This document shows, piece after piece, positions 22,863 to 29,744 of a stretch of 46,734 nt of DNA. Every line of letters starts with the position of its first letter. Positions within the stretch are counted from its first letter, which is position 1. This DNA comes from a virus. The notes beneath the pieces are model-generated. The model ran no database searches. It saw nothing but the letters and a program-made list of their open reading frames with translations, and was not told where the DNA came from. Made by a program: the position numbers and the translations under genes. Where the stretch lies: IMG/VR virus record IMGVR_UViG_3300009168_000024, positions 1 through 46,734 of that record. One strand, 5' to 3'.

Positions 22863-24191
22863 ATGCTCACCATCTTCACCGAGCGGTTCGGCAAGGCCCG
22901 CCAGTTCCACACCACCCTGCACGCCGACAGCGATGGTGCCCGCGAACACATCGCTCGCACCACCGATGCGGTGCAGGCGGTGGTCGACACGCTGCGTGAC
23001 CCCAAGACCGGTGCCAAGTACCGCGTCGAACTCGGCACCGGCGTGACTGCCAGCACCAGCGAGGGTGCCAAACTCATCAAGGTCACCGCCGACCCCATCT
23101 TCGATGACCGCCTGACCGTGGCGCAGGCATGCACCGTGATGCTTGGCCTCACGCTCCACGAGATTGGCCACACGCTCGACACGTTCCCGCACAGCGAGCA
23201 GTTCCGGGCACGCTTCGGCAAGCCCGGCGACGTCATCGGTGGCGACGATGGGGTGCTCACCCATAACTTCGACCGCCTCGCCTACCACGTGCTGAACATC
23301 GCCGAGGATGCGCGGTTGGAAGCACGCATGGTCGAGCGCCTGCCGGTGGCAGCCGACTGCTTCCCGACCACGCTTGACTGGGTGGCAGGCAAGGCCAACA
23401 TGAAGGGCCGACCGATGATGTGGGACGCACGTGGCCCCATCAAGAGCCGGGTCGACTTCTTCCTGTGGGCGACACGCTATCCGTGGACCGCCAAGTGGGC
23501 GGTCGATGCGACCACACGTGCCGAGCGCAAGTGGTGGCAGGACTGGCGTGACCGCTACGTGCAGGTCGAGACTGGCGATGCGGTTCGCCTCATCGCCTAC
23601 ATCGAAGAGGCACTGACCCGGCTGCGTGAGCCGAACCGCGACGAGCCTGAGCCTGAGCCAGAGCCGCAGCCCGATGAGCCGGGCGGCGACGAGCCCGAGC
23701 CCGGTGAGCCCGAGCCCGGTGAGGGTGAGCCTGAGCCCGGTGAGGGTGAGGGCGAGGGTGAGTCGGAGCCGACCGATGAGGACGGCGATGGCGACGGGTC
23801 CGATGACCCCACGTCCGACGAGGACGAGGGTGAGGACGGCGAGGGTGATGGCGACGGCGATGCCGACGACGACACCGACGAGGCAGGCCAGCCCGGTGAT
23901 GGCAAGGGCGGCGAGCAGGATGGAGAGGACGAGCCGCACCCCGAGGGTGGCGATGCCCCGCAGGGCACCGACGCACCGGTGGTGGGCGATACGCCCGACC
24001 GCCAGCCCGATGACTTCACCGATGGCGACATCACGCCGGACCTGCATGGTCTGGACACCGGGTACAACCCGCTCTCCGAGGCAGCCGGTGCCATCCAGCG
24101 TGAGGTCAATCGCCTCGCCCGGGTGGACCTCGGCAAGTACGGCTCGGCACGCATCGACGTGCGCCCCATCAGCGAGAGGTACCAGCCCTAG
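22863..24191 (+). CDS. CobT-like HExxH metallopeptidase with acidic domain
   Basis: 442 residues. The N-terminal domain carries LTLHEIGH with zinc ligands His 99 and His 103 and catalytic Glu 100. About 45 residues later is NIAEDARLEAR, whose acidic residues fit the third ligand in the HExxH...N(I/V)xEDxRxE pattern seen in metallopeptidase-VWA proteins. Residues about 260-370 are almost entirely Asp, Glu, Gly and Pro, like the acidic region of CobT. The C terminus (EAAGAIQREVNRLARVDLGKYG) is a short helical tail. No VWA domain is in this protein; it is encoded by the next gene. This suggests a CobT-like protein split in two. A role in protein remodelling or metal handling is inference. Confidence 0.75.
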   Translation: MLTIFTERFGKARQFHTTLHADSDGAREHIARTTDAVQAVVDTLRDPKTGAKYRVELGTGVTASTSEGAKLIKVTADPIFDDRLTVAQACTVMLGLTLHEIGHTLDTFPHSEQFRARFGKPGDVIGGDDGVLTHNFDRLAYHVLNIAEDARLEARMVERLPVAADCFPTTLDWVAGKANMKGRPMMWDARGPIKSRVDFFLWATRYPWTAKWAVDATTRAERKWWQDWRDRYVQVETGDAVRLIAYIEEALTRLREPNRDEPEPEPEPQPDEPGGDEPEPGEPEPGEGEPEPGEGEGEGESEPTDEDGDGDGSDDPTSDEDEGEDGEGDGDGDADDDTDEAGQPGDGKGGEQDGEDEPHPEGGDAPQGTDAPVVGDTPDRQPDDFTDGDITPDLHGLDTGYNPLSEAAGAIQREVNRLARVDLGKYGSARIDVRPISERYQP

Positions 24192-24193
24192 TC

Positions 24194-24202
24194 TGATACA
24201 AT
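24194..24202 (+). promoter_or_regulatory. Extended -10 promoter before VWA gene
   Basis: TGA-TACAAT, 2 bases after the metallopeptidase stop codon, is the best -10 match in the window. The 5' leader of about 28 nt ends in CACACGAGGAGACAG before the ATG. It gives the VWA gene its own promoter in addition to any read-through. Confidence 0.6.
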
Positions 24203-24235
24203 CCACCACACATCAGCACACGAGGAGACAGAACC

Positions 24236-25105
24236 ATGACCACCAACGCCGAGCGTGGAGCAGCGATGACCCACGCCGTCAGGCTCGCCTTCCAGCGAGC
24301 AGCCGTAGCCCCCACGAACTGGAAGCATCAGGTCAAGTCGGGCCGGGTCGACGCTCGCCGCGTCACCCGGCTGCGCACCAACGGCAGCATGGACATCTTC
24401 CGACAGCGCGTGCTGCCGGGTGCCACCAAGGTCAACGTCCACGTGCTGGTCGATGGCTCGTCGTCGATGTCGACCGGCGGGGACTCGTTCAACCCGAACC
24501 GCATCACGCAGGCTCGTGACGTGGCCGAGGTACTGGCCGATGCGTTCGTGTCACACCCCTCGGTGCGGCTCAACATGTGGCTGCACAACAGCGGTGGTCC
24601 GACCGACCTGCAGGTGCTGAACGTGATGCGTGACAGCAAAGGCCGGGAGAACATCGCGGCCATGCCTGCCGCCTGTCAGGGTGGCAACGGTGACGGCTAC
24701 GTCCTGCGCTGGATGGGTGACCTCATCCGCAAGCAGCACCGCAACGACGAGGTCGACCTCGTGTTCATCATCAGCGACGGCTCGCCGTCGTGGATGCCAG
24801 CCGACCTGCGGACGCAGGTCCGGGTCGACATGAATGCCATGTACCCCGAGGGCAGTGGCAAGCGTGACTCGCTCGACGTGCGTGGCATCAACGTCCGCGA
24901 CACCGTCATCAACATGCGCCTGCAGGGCACGCACGTCGTGTCGGTGGCCATCGCCCCCAACGATGCGCAGGTGCCGATGTACGGCAAGGACTACGTGGTC
25001 CCGTTCAGCGGTGACTGGAACCGACTGGCCGTGGACTTCGGCAAGACGCTCGGCACCGTGCTGGCTACGGCCAGTGCGGTGGCGGCGAAGGGGGCACGGC
25101 GATGA
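24236..25105 (+). CDS. VWA (MIDAS) domain protein, partner of AAA+ ATPase
   Basis: 289 residues. The von Willebrand A domain starts at about 64 with the metal-ion-dependent adhesion site DGSSS (Asp 73, Ser 75, Ser 77), preceded by hydrophobic strand VNVHVLV. A second MIDAS-like ISDGSPSW lies near 182-189. The N-terminal 60 residues are basic. VWA proteins of this kind bind MoxR-type ATPases through the MIDAS and act as substrate adaptors. With the upstream AAA+ and HExxH genes it completes a CobS/CobT-like triad. A 4-base overlap couples it to the next gene. Confidence 0.85.
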   Translation: MTTNAERGAAMTHAVRLAFQRAAVAPTNWKHQVKSGRVDARRVTRLRTNGSMDIFRQRVLPGATKVNVHVLVDGSSSMSTGGDSFNPNRITQARDVAEVLADAFVSHPSVRLNMWLHNSGGPTDLQVLNVMRDSKGRENIAAMPAACQGGNGDGYVLRWMGDLIRKQHRNDEVDLVFIISDGSPSWMPADLRTQVRVDMNAMYPEGSGKRDSLDVRGINVRDTVINMRLQGTHVVSVAIAPNDAQVPMYGKDYVVPFSGDWNRLAVDFGKTLGTVLATASAVAAKGARR

Positions 25106-25356
25106 CCCGGCCCACGTTCGGGGCGCAGGTGGTCGCAAGCCCACACGTGGTCGACCACTGGGTCGACGCACCGTGGGTGCATGACCTCGCTGCCGACCAT
25201 GCCAGCCGACAGGCTGACCTGTTCCCTCATGCGTTCGCCCCACTCCCTGAGGTGGCGACCTACCACTGGCCGTGTCCGGGCCAGCGCATCCTGTGGCCCG
25301 AGTTGGACACACTCGGTGCCGCCTTCGCACGAGGTGCCGTATCGACCCTCGACTGA
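25102..25356 (+). CDS. Small hypothetical protein after VWA gene (84 aa)
   Basis: ATGA overlap with the VWA gene. Rich in His, Trp and Pro (VVDHWVDAPWVHDLAADH and YHWPCPGQRILWPE). The His/Asp clustering might bind a metal, but no known motif is seen. Coupled translation suggests a role with the VWA protein. No family recognised. Confidence 0.65.
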   Translation: MTRPTFGAQVVASPHVVDHWVDAPWVHDLAADHASRQADLFPHAFAPLPEVATYHWPCPGQRILWPELDTLGAAFARGAVSTLD

Positions 25357-25402
25357 ACCGAAACCAAACGTAGACCCCACACATCACGAGGAGAACCAAG
25401 CC

Positions 25403-25579
25403 ATGTCGTTCATCACCACCGCCACCGTGCTGCTCGCGCCGCACGCCATCGCCTACCAAGACCTCAGCCGTGAGGAGAAGCACAACATCGCCGCCGCCAG
25501 CCAGTGCGGCTTCATCCCGGTCAACGGCGGCTACCTGCGTGGCTGCTACGAACTGGCGACCAAGACGGTCGGCATCTAA
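25403..25579 (+). CDS. Small hypothetical protein (58 aa)
   Basis: The ATG lies 5 bases after a GAGGAGAACC site within the repeated early-leader cassette. Short and mildly hydrophobic at the N terminus (ITTATVLLAPHAIAY), but not a clear membrane segment, followed by a helix LSREEKHNIAAASQ. Two cysteines. Function unknown. Confidence 0.65.
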   Translation: MSFITTATVLLAPHAIAYQDLSREEKHNIAAASQCGFIPVNGGYLRGCYELATKTVGI

Positions 25580-25871
25580 CAAGGAGAAGCGGTGCGACCG
25601 GCACGCTGACATCGACGAGCGGACCCACCGCAACCGCAACCGCCGGTACGGGTGGACGAACCCCTTCGTCTGCACCCCGTACGACGCACGCATCGCCATG
25701 GCACAGGCCATCGACACCATCGTCGGTGCGCGTGAGTTCCATCGCATCACCGGCATCGAGGAGAAGGCCGCGAACGCAGCCCAGTACCTGCTCAGCCATC
25801 TCGATGGCATGTCCCACCCCGAAGAGCGCCTGCTCAAGGAAGTCATCGCCCGAAAGCGAGGAGTCAAGTGA
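25539..25871 (+). CDS. Hypothetical protein, start uncertain
   Basis: Convincing codon use begins at about 25584, directly after an AAGGAG site (GYTNPF-like WTNPFVCTPYDARIAMAQAID through EERLLKEVIARKRG). No ATG, GTG or TTG is in frame at the right distance. The GTG that is well placed at 25592 is in another frame and stops after five codons. The GTG at 25539, inside the previous gene, is used here; an in-frame ATG at 25699 would drop the N terminus. A frameshift near 25592 or a non-standard start are alternatives. The helical C-terminal half shows no known domain. Confidence 0.5.
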   Translation: MAATNWRPRRSASNKEKRCDRHADIDERTHRNRNRRYGWTNPFVCTPYDARIAMAQAIDTIVGAREFHRITGIEEKAANAAQYLLSHLDGMSHPEERLLKEVIARKRGVK

Positions 25872-26083
25872 CCGCCGTTCGCACCACCCTCGTGTCCCTC
25901 GTCCGCATCAATCGGATGACGGGCACCGACCGCATGCGTGACTGCAAGGTCGAGGTCGAAACCAACCTGCGTGGCAAGACCACGCTGTCCATCCTCGATG
26001 CCGAGACGAGCATCGAGGTCAGCCTCGACGGGGCCGAGCGCATCGCCCTCATCGAAGCCCTCGGCGGGACGGTGGTGCGGTGA
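25868..26083 (+). CDS. Small hypothetical protein (71 aa)
   Basis: GTGA start-stop overlap with the previous gene. Beta-prone N-terminal half (VRTTLVSLVRI, RDCKVEVETNL, TTLSILDAETSIEVSL) with a C-terminal helix AERIALIEALG, possibly a small antiparallel sheet packed by one helix. No family recognised. Confidence 0.65.
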   Translation: MTAVRTTLVSLVRINRMTGTDRMRDCKVEVETNLRGKTTLSILDAETSIEVSLDGAERIALIEALGGTVVR

Positions 26084-26229
26084 ACGCCTTCACCATCACC
26101 GTCGCCATCGCCGGACTGGCCGGGCTCATCTACTGGGTGGACCGACCGCTCGTCGTGAAGAACCGTGGTGCCTTCGCCATCGCCATCGTGCTGGCGTGGG
26201 CATCGCTCATCCTTGGGACACCAGCCTGA
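26080..26229 (+). CDS. Small two-segment membrane protein (49 aa)
   Basis: GTGA overlap with the previous gene. Two hydrophobic segments (residues 3-19 and 31-47) are separated by a charged turn (VDRPLVVKNRG), which predicts an alpha-helical hairpin in the inner membrane. It is far from the lysis genes, so a holin role is less likely than for the 59-aa protein at 33663. Function unknown. Confidence 0.65.
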   Translation: MNAFTITVAIAGLAGLIYWVDRPLVVKNRGAFAIAIVLAWASLILGTPA

Positions 26230-26235
26230 TACACT
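26227..26235 (+). promoter_or_regulatory. Extended -10 promoter before ART-like gene
   Basis: TGA-TACACT overlaps the TGA stop of the membrane-protein gene. It matches the recurrent early element TGNTACNNT. The leader of about 34 nt ends in CACACGAGGAGAAC. Confidence 0.55.
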
Positions 26236-26275
26236 AGGCACCAACATCGCATCACACACGAGGAGAACAACTCTC

Positions 26276-27016
26276 ATGGACATGACCACATTCCTCATCC
26301 AGAACCCGGACATCGACCGGATGCCGACGATGGAGGAGGAGGTCGCACGCCAGACGCTGGCTGCCGACCTTGCCCGCAAGCAGGGCATCCCGTACATCAG
26401 CGCCGTCGTCATCGCCGGTGACATCACCAGCGGTGAGCGCAGCAAGGCGTGGGTCGAACGTGGCCTCGACGCCACCGATGCCGTCGGCTTCGTCGGCTCG
26501 TTCGCCCGCCTCGACTTCGTGGTCTGGGCGGTCGACCATGGGCACCTGTCGAACGAGTACCTGATGGAGAACCTGCCCGACCTGTGGCGTGGCTCCGACC
26601 CGGACGACACCGACCCTCGCTTCCTCCAACTGTGGAAGCGGGCGTGGCTGGCCGATGAGGCCACCATCTTCGACTCCCCCAAGGGCATGACCCTGCTCGA
26701 CATCGCCACCGATGGCGAGTGGGTCAAGGTCTACCGTGGGCAGGTCGGTGACCCCAAGCAGGCACCGGGCATCGCATGGTCGACCGACTGGAAGGTGGCC
26801 AACAAGTTCGCCAAGACGGGCGGGCTGCGTGGGGTCATCGACCTCGGCGGCTACGTCCTCACCCGCTGGGTCCGGCGCGAGGACATCCTCGCCTACCTCG
26901 TCGGGCGTGGCGAGAGCGAGGTCGTCGTCGACCCGCGTGACCTCATCAGCGACGACGACTACCTGTCCATCTTCCTGCCCGACATCGAGGCGATGCGGGC
27001 CGAGGCCGGGGCATGA
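26276..27016 (+). CDS. Putative mono-ADP-ribosyltransferase-fold protein
   Basis: 246 residues. The C-terminal half carries the three-part R-S-E signature of ADP-ribosyltransferases in correct order. YRGQ has Arg 154; IAWSTDWKVANKFA has the Ser-Thr core at 169-170 followed by the helix with FA. RGESEVVVDP has the ExE pair Glu 213/Glu 215, leading into a beta strand. It would transfer ADP-ribose from NAD to a host or phage protein; Arg-specific activity is suggested by ExE. The N-terminal half (1-140) is unrecognised and could determine the target. Own promoter and ribosome binding site; ATGA overlap with the next gene. Early expression fits host takeover or counter-defence, which is inference. 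Confidence 0.6.
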   Translation: MDMTTFLIQNPDIDRMPTMEEEVARQTLAADLARKQGIPYISAVVIAGDITSGERSKAWVERGLDATDAVGFVGSFARLDFVVWAVDHGHLSNEYLMENLPDLWRGSDPDDTDPRFLQLWKRAWLADEATIFDSPKGMTLLDIATDGEWVKVYRGQVGDPKQAPGIAWSTDWKVANKFAKTGGLRGVIDLGGYVLTRWVRREDILAYLVGRGESEVVVDPRDLISDDDYLSIFLPDIEAMRAEAGA

Positions 27017-27243
27017 CTGCGCCCGAGCCCAAGCCCCCGACCCGGGTCACCGTCAGCAGTGGGCCCAAGGCTACGCCCCACCTGCATCAGGCCCCGCTCA
27101 TGCACGTCAAGCCGACGCCCGAGTACTACCGGATGCAGGCCCACCGTGAACGGAGTGGGCCCGGCGTCTTGGGCTGGGTCGTCATCGGCATCGCGTTCTG
27201 GGTGGCCCTCGGGCTGCTCGTCTTCTGGCTCTGGCCGGGCTGA
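27013..27243 (+). CDS. Small single-pass membrane protein (76 aa)
   Basis: ATGA overlap with the ART-like gene. The N-terminal 48 residues are polar and Pro/His-rich. A single strong membrane segment (about 51-74, VLGWVVIGIAFWVALGLLVF) lies at the C terminus, ending WLWPG. This tail-anchored layout would leave the N terminus in the cytoplasm. Coupled translation suggests a link with the ART-like protein. Function unknown. Confidence 0.65.
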   Translation: MTAPEPKPPTRVTVSSGPKATPHLHQAPLMHVKPTPEYYRMQAHRERSGPGVLGWVVIGIAFWVALGLLVFWLWPG

Positions 27244-27285
27244 CCGACCACCCACATCCATCCGCTCATGACAGAGGAGAACGAC

Positions 27286-28074
27286 GTGAACATCGGACTG
27301 CCCGACAGGGCTGCGCCCGTAGAAGAGGGAGCATCCCGTGGCTACATCAAGGTGACGCCGGACCTAGAAGCCCGGGTCATCGCCTACAAGACACGCTTCC
27401 CGCTCGTGGACTACAAGGAACTGGGCGACATGCTCGGCCTCCCGGTCCGCACCATCCAGTACATCGTCGCCGAACTGCCCCGCCTCCGTGCGGCCAATGG
27501 CGAAGGCCGGGCAGGCACGCTCAAGCAGCGCATCCTGTGGACGCTCGATGCCCTCGACATGGACAGCGTGACCGAACTCCGGCGCGTGCTGGGCCGGGCC
27601 GATACCGACCACGACATCGTCCACGTGCTGCACTCGCTGCACAAGGAAGGCAAGGTCGACTTCAAGGAGAAGGGTGCGGCCAAGGAACCCGTCAACATCC
27701 ACCTCACAGCCCGAGGCCGAGGCCAAGGACTGCCCAAGGTGGTGAAGGCAGAGGTCGATGCCGCCACCTCAGCCGAGGCTGCCACCGCCCCTGAGCCCAG
27801 CCGCATGCACGACGACCAAGACGAAGCCGACGTGGCGGCTACGTCAGCGTACCCCCTGCTCGACGCACTGCTCGACCGTGAGCGCAAGCGTCAGGCACAG
27901 GACAACTCGGCGTTCAAGTATCTGGAGGCAGCCGAGGCCATCAAGGACATCGACCCGGTCATGTACTCGGCCCTCGTCGAGAAGGCCCAGTCGGACATCC
28001 CGTTCCCCTCACCCATCGAGGCCGAGTACCTGCGGTACGTGGCTGCATGCCCCGGTGGTGGCAGCGATGACTGA
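27286..28074 (+). CDS. Helix-turn-helix DNA-binding protein (262 aa)
   Basis: The GTG start is chosen because GAGGAGAAC ends 3 bases upstream; an ATG at 27268 in frame would place that site inside the gene. A helix-turn-helix lies at about 40-62 (DYKELGDMLGLPVRTIQYIVAEL). A second winged-helix-like domain is at about 78-125 (LKQRILWTLDAL...VLHSLHKEGKVDF). Then come an Ala/Glu/Asp linker and a C-terminal helical domain (about 190-255). Two DNA-binding domains plus an acidic linker suggest a transcription regulator or a replication adaptor. The next gene overlaps by 8 bases. Confidence 0.7.
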   Translation: MNIGLPDRAAPVEEGASRGYIKVTPDLEARVIAYKTRFPLVDYKELGDMLGLPVRTIQYIVAELPRLRAANGEGRAGTLKQRILWTLDALDMDSVTELRRVLGRADTDHDIVHVLHSLHKEGKVDFKEKGAAKEPVNIHLTARGRGQGLPKVVKAEVDAATSAEAATAPEPSRMHDDQDEADVAATSAYPLLDALLDRERKRQAQDNSAFKYLEAAEAIKDIDPVMYSALVEKAQSDIPFPSPIEAEYLRYVAACPGGGSDD

Positions 28075-28930
28075 CCGGACCGCCGCCCCCTCTGACGGAC
28101 TGCGAGAGGCGGGGAGCGACAGCATCTCGTACTGGCAAGCGCGGGCGCTCGCGGCAGAAGCCCGGACCGCCGACCCCGGTGGGCTGCGAGAGGCGTGGCT
28201 TGCAGGCTGGTACGCCTATGGCGACGACGAGTCGCGGTCGTTCAACGCGCTCCGGTCCGAAGTCGAAGCATCCGCCGATGCCTATGTCGCCGCCCACATC
28301 CCAGAGGCGACAGCACCGGAGCCGTTCTGGTGTCCGAAGTGCGGGCGTTCCGAGTCGCATGACCACTCCACCCAGCCCGAGGACGCCCGGACCGCCGACC
28401 CCGGTAGGCTGGACGTGGCCCCCGGCCGATGGGCGTTCCTCGATACCGAGACTGGCGACTGGATTGAAGTCAAGCCGGGAGTCGTTCATGTCGCCGCCCT
28501 CACCCCAGAGGCGACAGCACCGGACCGGACCGCCGACCTCGGTGGGCTGCGAGCGGCGGCGGATGCGGTCGTGGATTTCTGGGACACCGAAGGCGAAACC
28601 CTGCCACATCTAATCGACGCTCTCCGCGCCGCCCTCGCTACCATCGACCAGCCCCGCGCCCTCACCCCAGAGGCGACAGCGCCGGGTCTATGTGTAGAGC
28701 GCGGCGGAACCGAACCTTGCACACACCATGCGGGCAGCGGTCCGGTACATCCCGGCCCCGCTCTGACGGGTGCGAAGCCGCTGCCCGCCCTCACCCCAGA
28801 GGCGACAGCACCGGAGCCGGACTGCAAGCACCGCTTCAACTACTACGGCGACAAGCAGAAGAAGTGCGCCATCTGCCGCTACGTCACCGCCCTCACCCCA
28901 GAGGCGACAGCACCGGACGGTGCGTCATGA
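28067..28930 (+). CDS. Modular repeat protein with LTPEATAP spacers and zinc knuckles
   Basis: 287 residues built from unlike modules separated by the spacer (L/I)(T)PEATAP, which occurs five times. Several modules open with a (D)RTADxGGLRxA segment. Module contents differ: one holds a CPKC plus Cys/His cluster (FWCPKCGRSESHDH), and one near the C terminus holds C-H...C-x2-C (CKHRFNYYGDKQKKCAIC), both resembling small zinc knuckles. Another is a short acidic helix. The spacer DNA is nearly identical between copies, so modules may be gained or lost by recombination. Similar LTPEATAP-type proteins occur in actinobacteriophages as far as I know, with no assigned function. It overlaps both neighbours by a few bases. 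Confidence 0.7.
   Translation: MTDRTAAPSDGLREAGSDSISYWQARALAAEARTADPGGLREAWLAGWYAYGDDESRSFNALRSEVEASADAYVAAHIPEATAPEPFWCPKCGRSESHDHSTQPEDARTADPGRLDVAPGRWAFLDTETGDWIEVKPGVVHVAALTPEATAPDRTADLGGLRAAADAVVDFWDTEGETLPHLIDALRAALATIDQPRALTPEATAPGLCVERGGTEPCTHHAGSGPVHPGPALTGAKPLPALTPEATAPEPDCKHRFNYYGDKQKKCAICRYVTALTPEATAPDGAS
28301..28917 (+). repeat. Five dispersed direct repeats (20 bp)
   Basis: The unit CCAGAGGCGACAGCACCGGA begins at 28301, 28505, 28667, 28796 and 28898, with one base change in the third copy. Spacings of 204, 162, 129 and 102 bases are all multiples of three, so any recombination between copies keeps the frame. A second repeat family (CGGACCGCCGACCCCGGT-like) at about 28077, 28154, 28388 and 28514 marks module starts. 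Confidence 0.9.
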
Positions 28931-29322
28931 CCGCCCTCATCATCGGGCTCACGGTGCTGGCGAGCGGGCTTGGGCTTCCCACCCCAGAGGAGGCCCCGCC
29001 CCGCGTCCAGCCAGCACCGCTTGCCCATACAGAGGCCCGGCCTGACGGCACGCTCACAGGCCGGGCGTCGTGGTACGACTACGTCCCGGGAGGGGCAGCC
29101 GCCGGACCACGTCTGCGCAGTCTACTCGGCAAGCACTGGCGCGGGCAGGTGGTGCAGGTCTGCACCTCCGACGCCTGCGTCCGGGTCACCTTGTCCGACT
29201 GGTGCCAGTGCTACAAGGGCGAGAAGCGTGAGCGCATCATCGACCTCGACACTGGCTCGTTCGCTGCACTTGCACCCACATCAGCCGGGCTGGTGCGAGT
29301 GACAATCAGGCGTGAGCAATGA
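28927..29322 (+). CDS. Secreted RlpA-like double-psi beta-barrel protein
   Basis: 131 residues. The hydrophobic N terminus (2-18) looks like a signal peptide or anchor, followed by a Pro-rich linker. The barrel runs from about 42 with the family's GxASWY (45-50). It continues with VCTSDACVRVTLSDWC (Asp 91 in the position of the RlpA catalytic Asp) and IIDLDTGSFAALAPTSAGLVRVTI. Four cysteines (79, 84, 93, 95) may form disulfides. RlpA proteins are lytic transglycosylases acting on cell-wall glycan. It lies in the early block, away from the lysis genes, so superinfection or envelope modification is possible as well as lysis. Confidence 0.75.
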   Translation: MTALIIGLTVLASGLGLPTPEEAPPRVQPAPLAHTEARPDGTLTGRASWYDYVPGGAAAGPRLRSLLGKHWRGQVVQVCTSDACVRVTLSDWCQCYKGEKRERIIDLDTGSFAALAPTSAGLVRVTIRREQ

Positions 29323-29434
29323 CGACCCTCCCATCGGCGCGGCGATGCTCGCCGTCCTCATCCTGTTCGCCCTCTATGGGCTGGGCTGGTTGCTCGTCGC
29401 GCTCTACGTAGCCCTCGACCCACCCTCACACTAG
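29312..29434 (+). CDS. Small single-pass membrane protein (40 aa)
   Basis: GTG start inside the end of the RlpA-like gene (11-base overlap). A charged N terminus (MSNDDPP) is followed by one membrane helix at about 9-35 (AAMLAVLILFALYGLGWLLV). The alternative ATG at 29319 is in another frame and gives a non-membrane, shadow-like peptide. Proximity to the RlpA-like gene suggests an envelope role. Function unknown. Confidence 0.55.
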   Translation: MSNDDPPIGAAMLAVLILFALYGLGWLLVALYVALDPPSH

Positions 29435-29450
29435 GTGTGGGCGCAACACA

Positions 29451-29485
29451 TTGCTGTGTCACAACCCTGTCACACCATCTATACT
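29451..29485 (+). promoter_or_regulatory. Promoter region before HTH gene
   Basis: TATACT at 29480-29485 is a good -10. TTGCTG at 29451 is too far away (23 bases) for a normal -35. TGTCACA occurs twice (29457 and about 29468) as an 11-base-spaced direct repeat overlapping the spacer, resembling an operator. AAGGAG precedes the ATG. Confidence 0.45.
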
Positions 29486-29519
29486 CCCACATGCCATCCC
29501 ATCAACCACAAGGAGTCCC

Positions 29520-29744
29520 ATGACCACCCCGTCCACCACTGCGCCTCGCCGACCACAGGCGGAGGTGCCCGCAATCCAGTGGCTGTCGTCGCAACAGACG
29601 GCGGACATGCTGGGTGTCCACATCAACCACCTGCGCACCATCCCACCGGCCCGGCTGCCCTACTACAACATGGCGGGCAGGCTCCGGCGCTACCGGTTGG
29701 AGGACATCGAGAAGTTCCTCGCTGACTCGCGCATCGACCAGTGA
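29520..29744 (+). CDS. Excisionase/MerR-like helix-turn-helix protein (74 aa)
   Basis: The HTH at about 21-40 (WLSSQQTADMLGVHINHLRT) is followed by a wing with YYNMAGRLRRYRLEDIEKFL, the standard layout of small winged HTH_17 proteins where the YR...DIEKFL end closes the fold. No integrase is present, so a transcription or replication factor is more likely than an excisionase. Preceded by a promoter with a paired TGTCACA repeat that it might bind. The next start overlaps its stop by 4 bases. Confidence 0.75.
   Translation: MTTPSTTAPRRPQAEVPAIQWLSSQQTADMLGVHINHLRTIPPARLPYYNMAGRLRRYRLEDIEKFLADSRIDQ

Noticed and set aside
22842-24209. Minus-strand open frame of 455 codons opposite the HExxH gene
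   Set aside because: Leu/Val/Gly-rich runs are the mirror of the Asp/Glu codon repeats of the acidic domain. The plus strand has promoter-leader, ribosome binding site and zinc motif.
28301-28917. CRISPR-like array
   Set aside because: Repeats are 20 bp but spacers vary from 82 to 184 bases and all are in-frame coding sequence; no Cas genes other than a Cas4-like nuclease lacking the cysteine cluster.
29520-29744. Excisionase indicating a temperate phage
   Set aside because: No integrase, attachment site or repressor is found; the fold is also common in transcription and replication factors.
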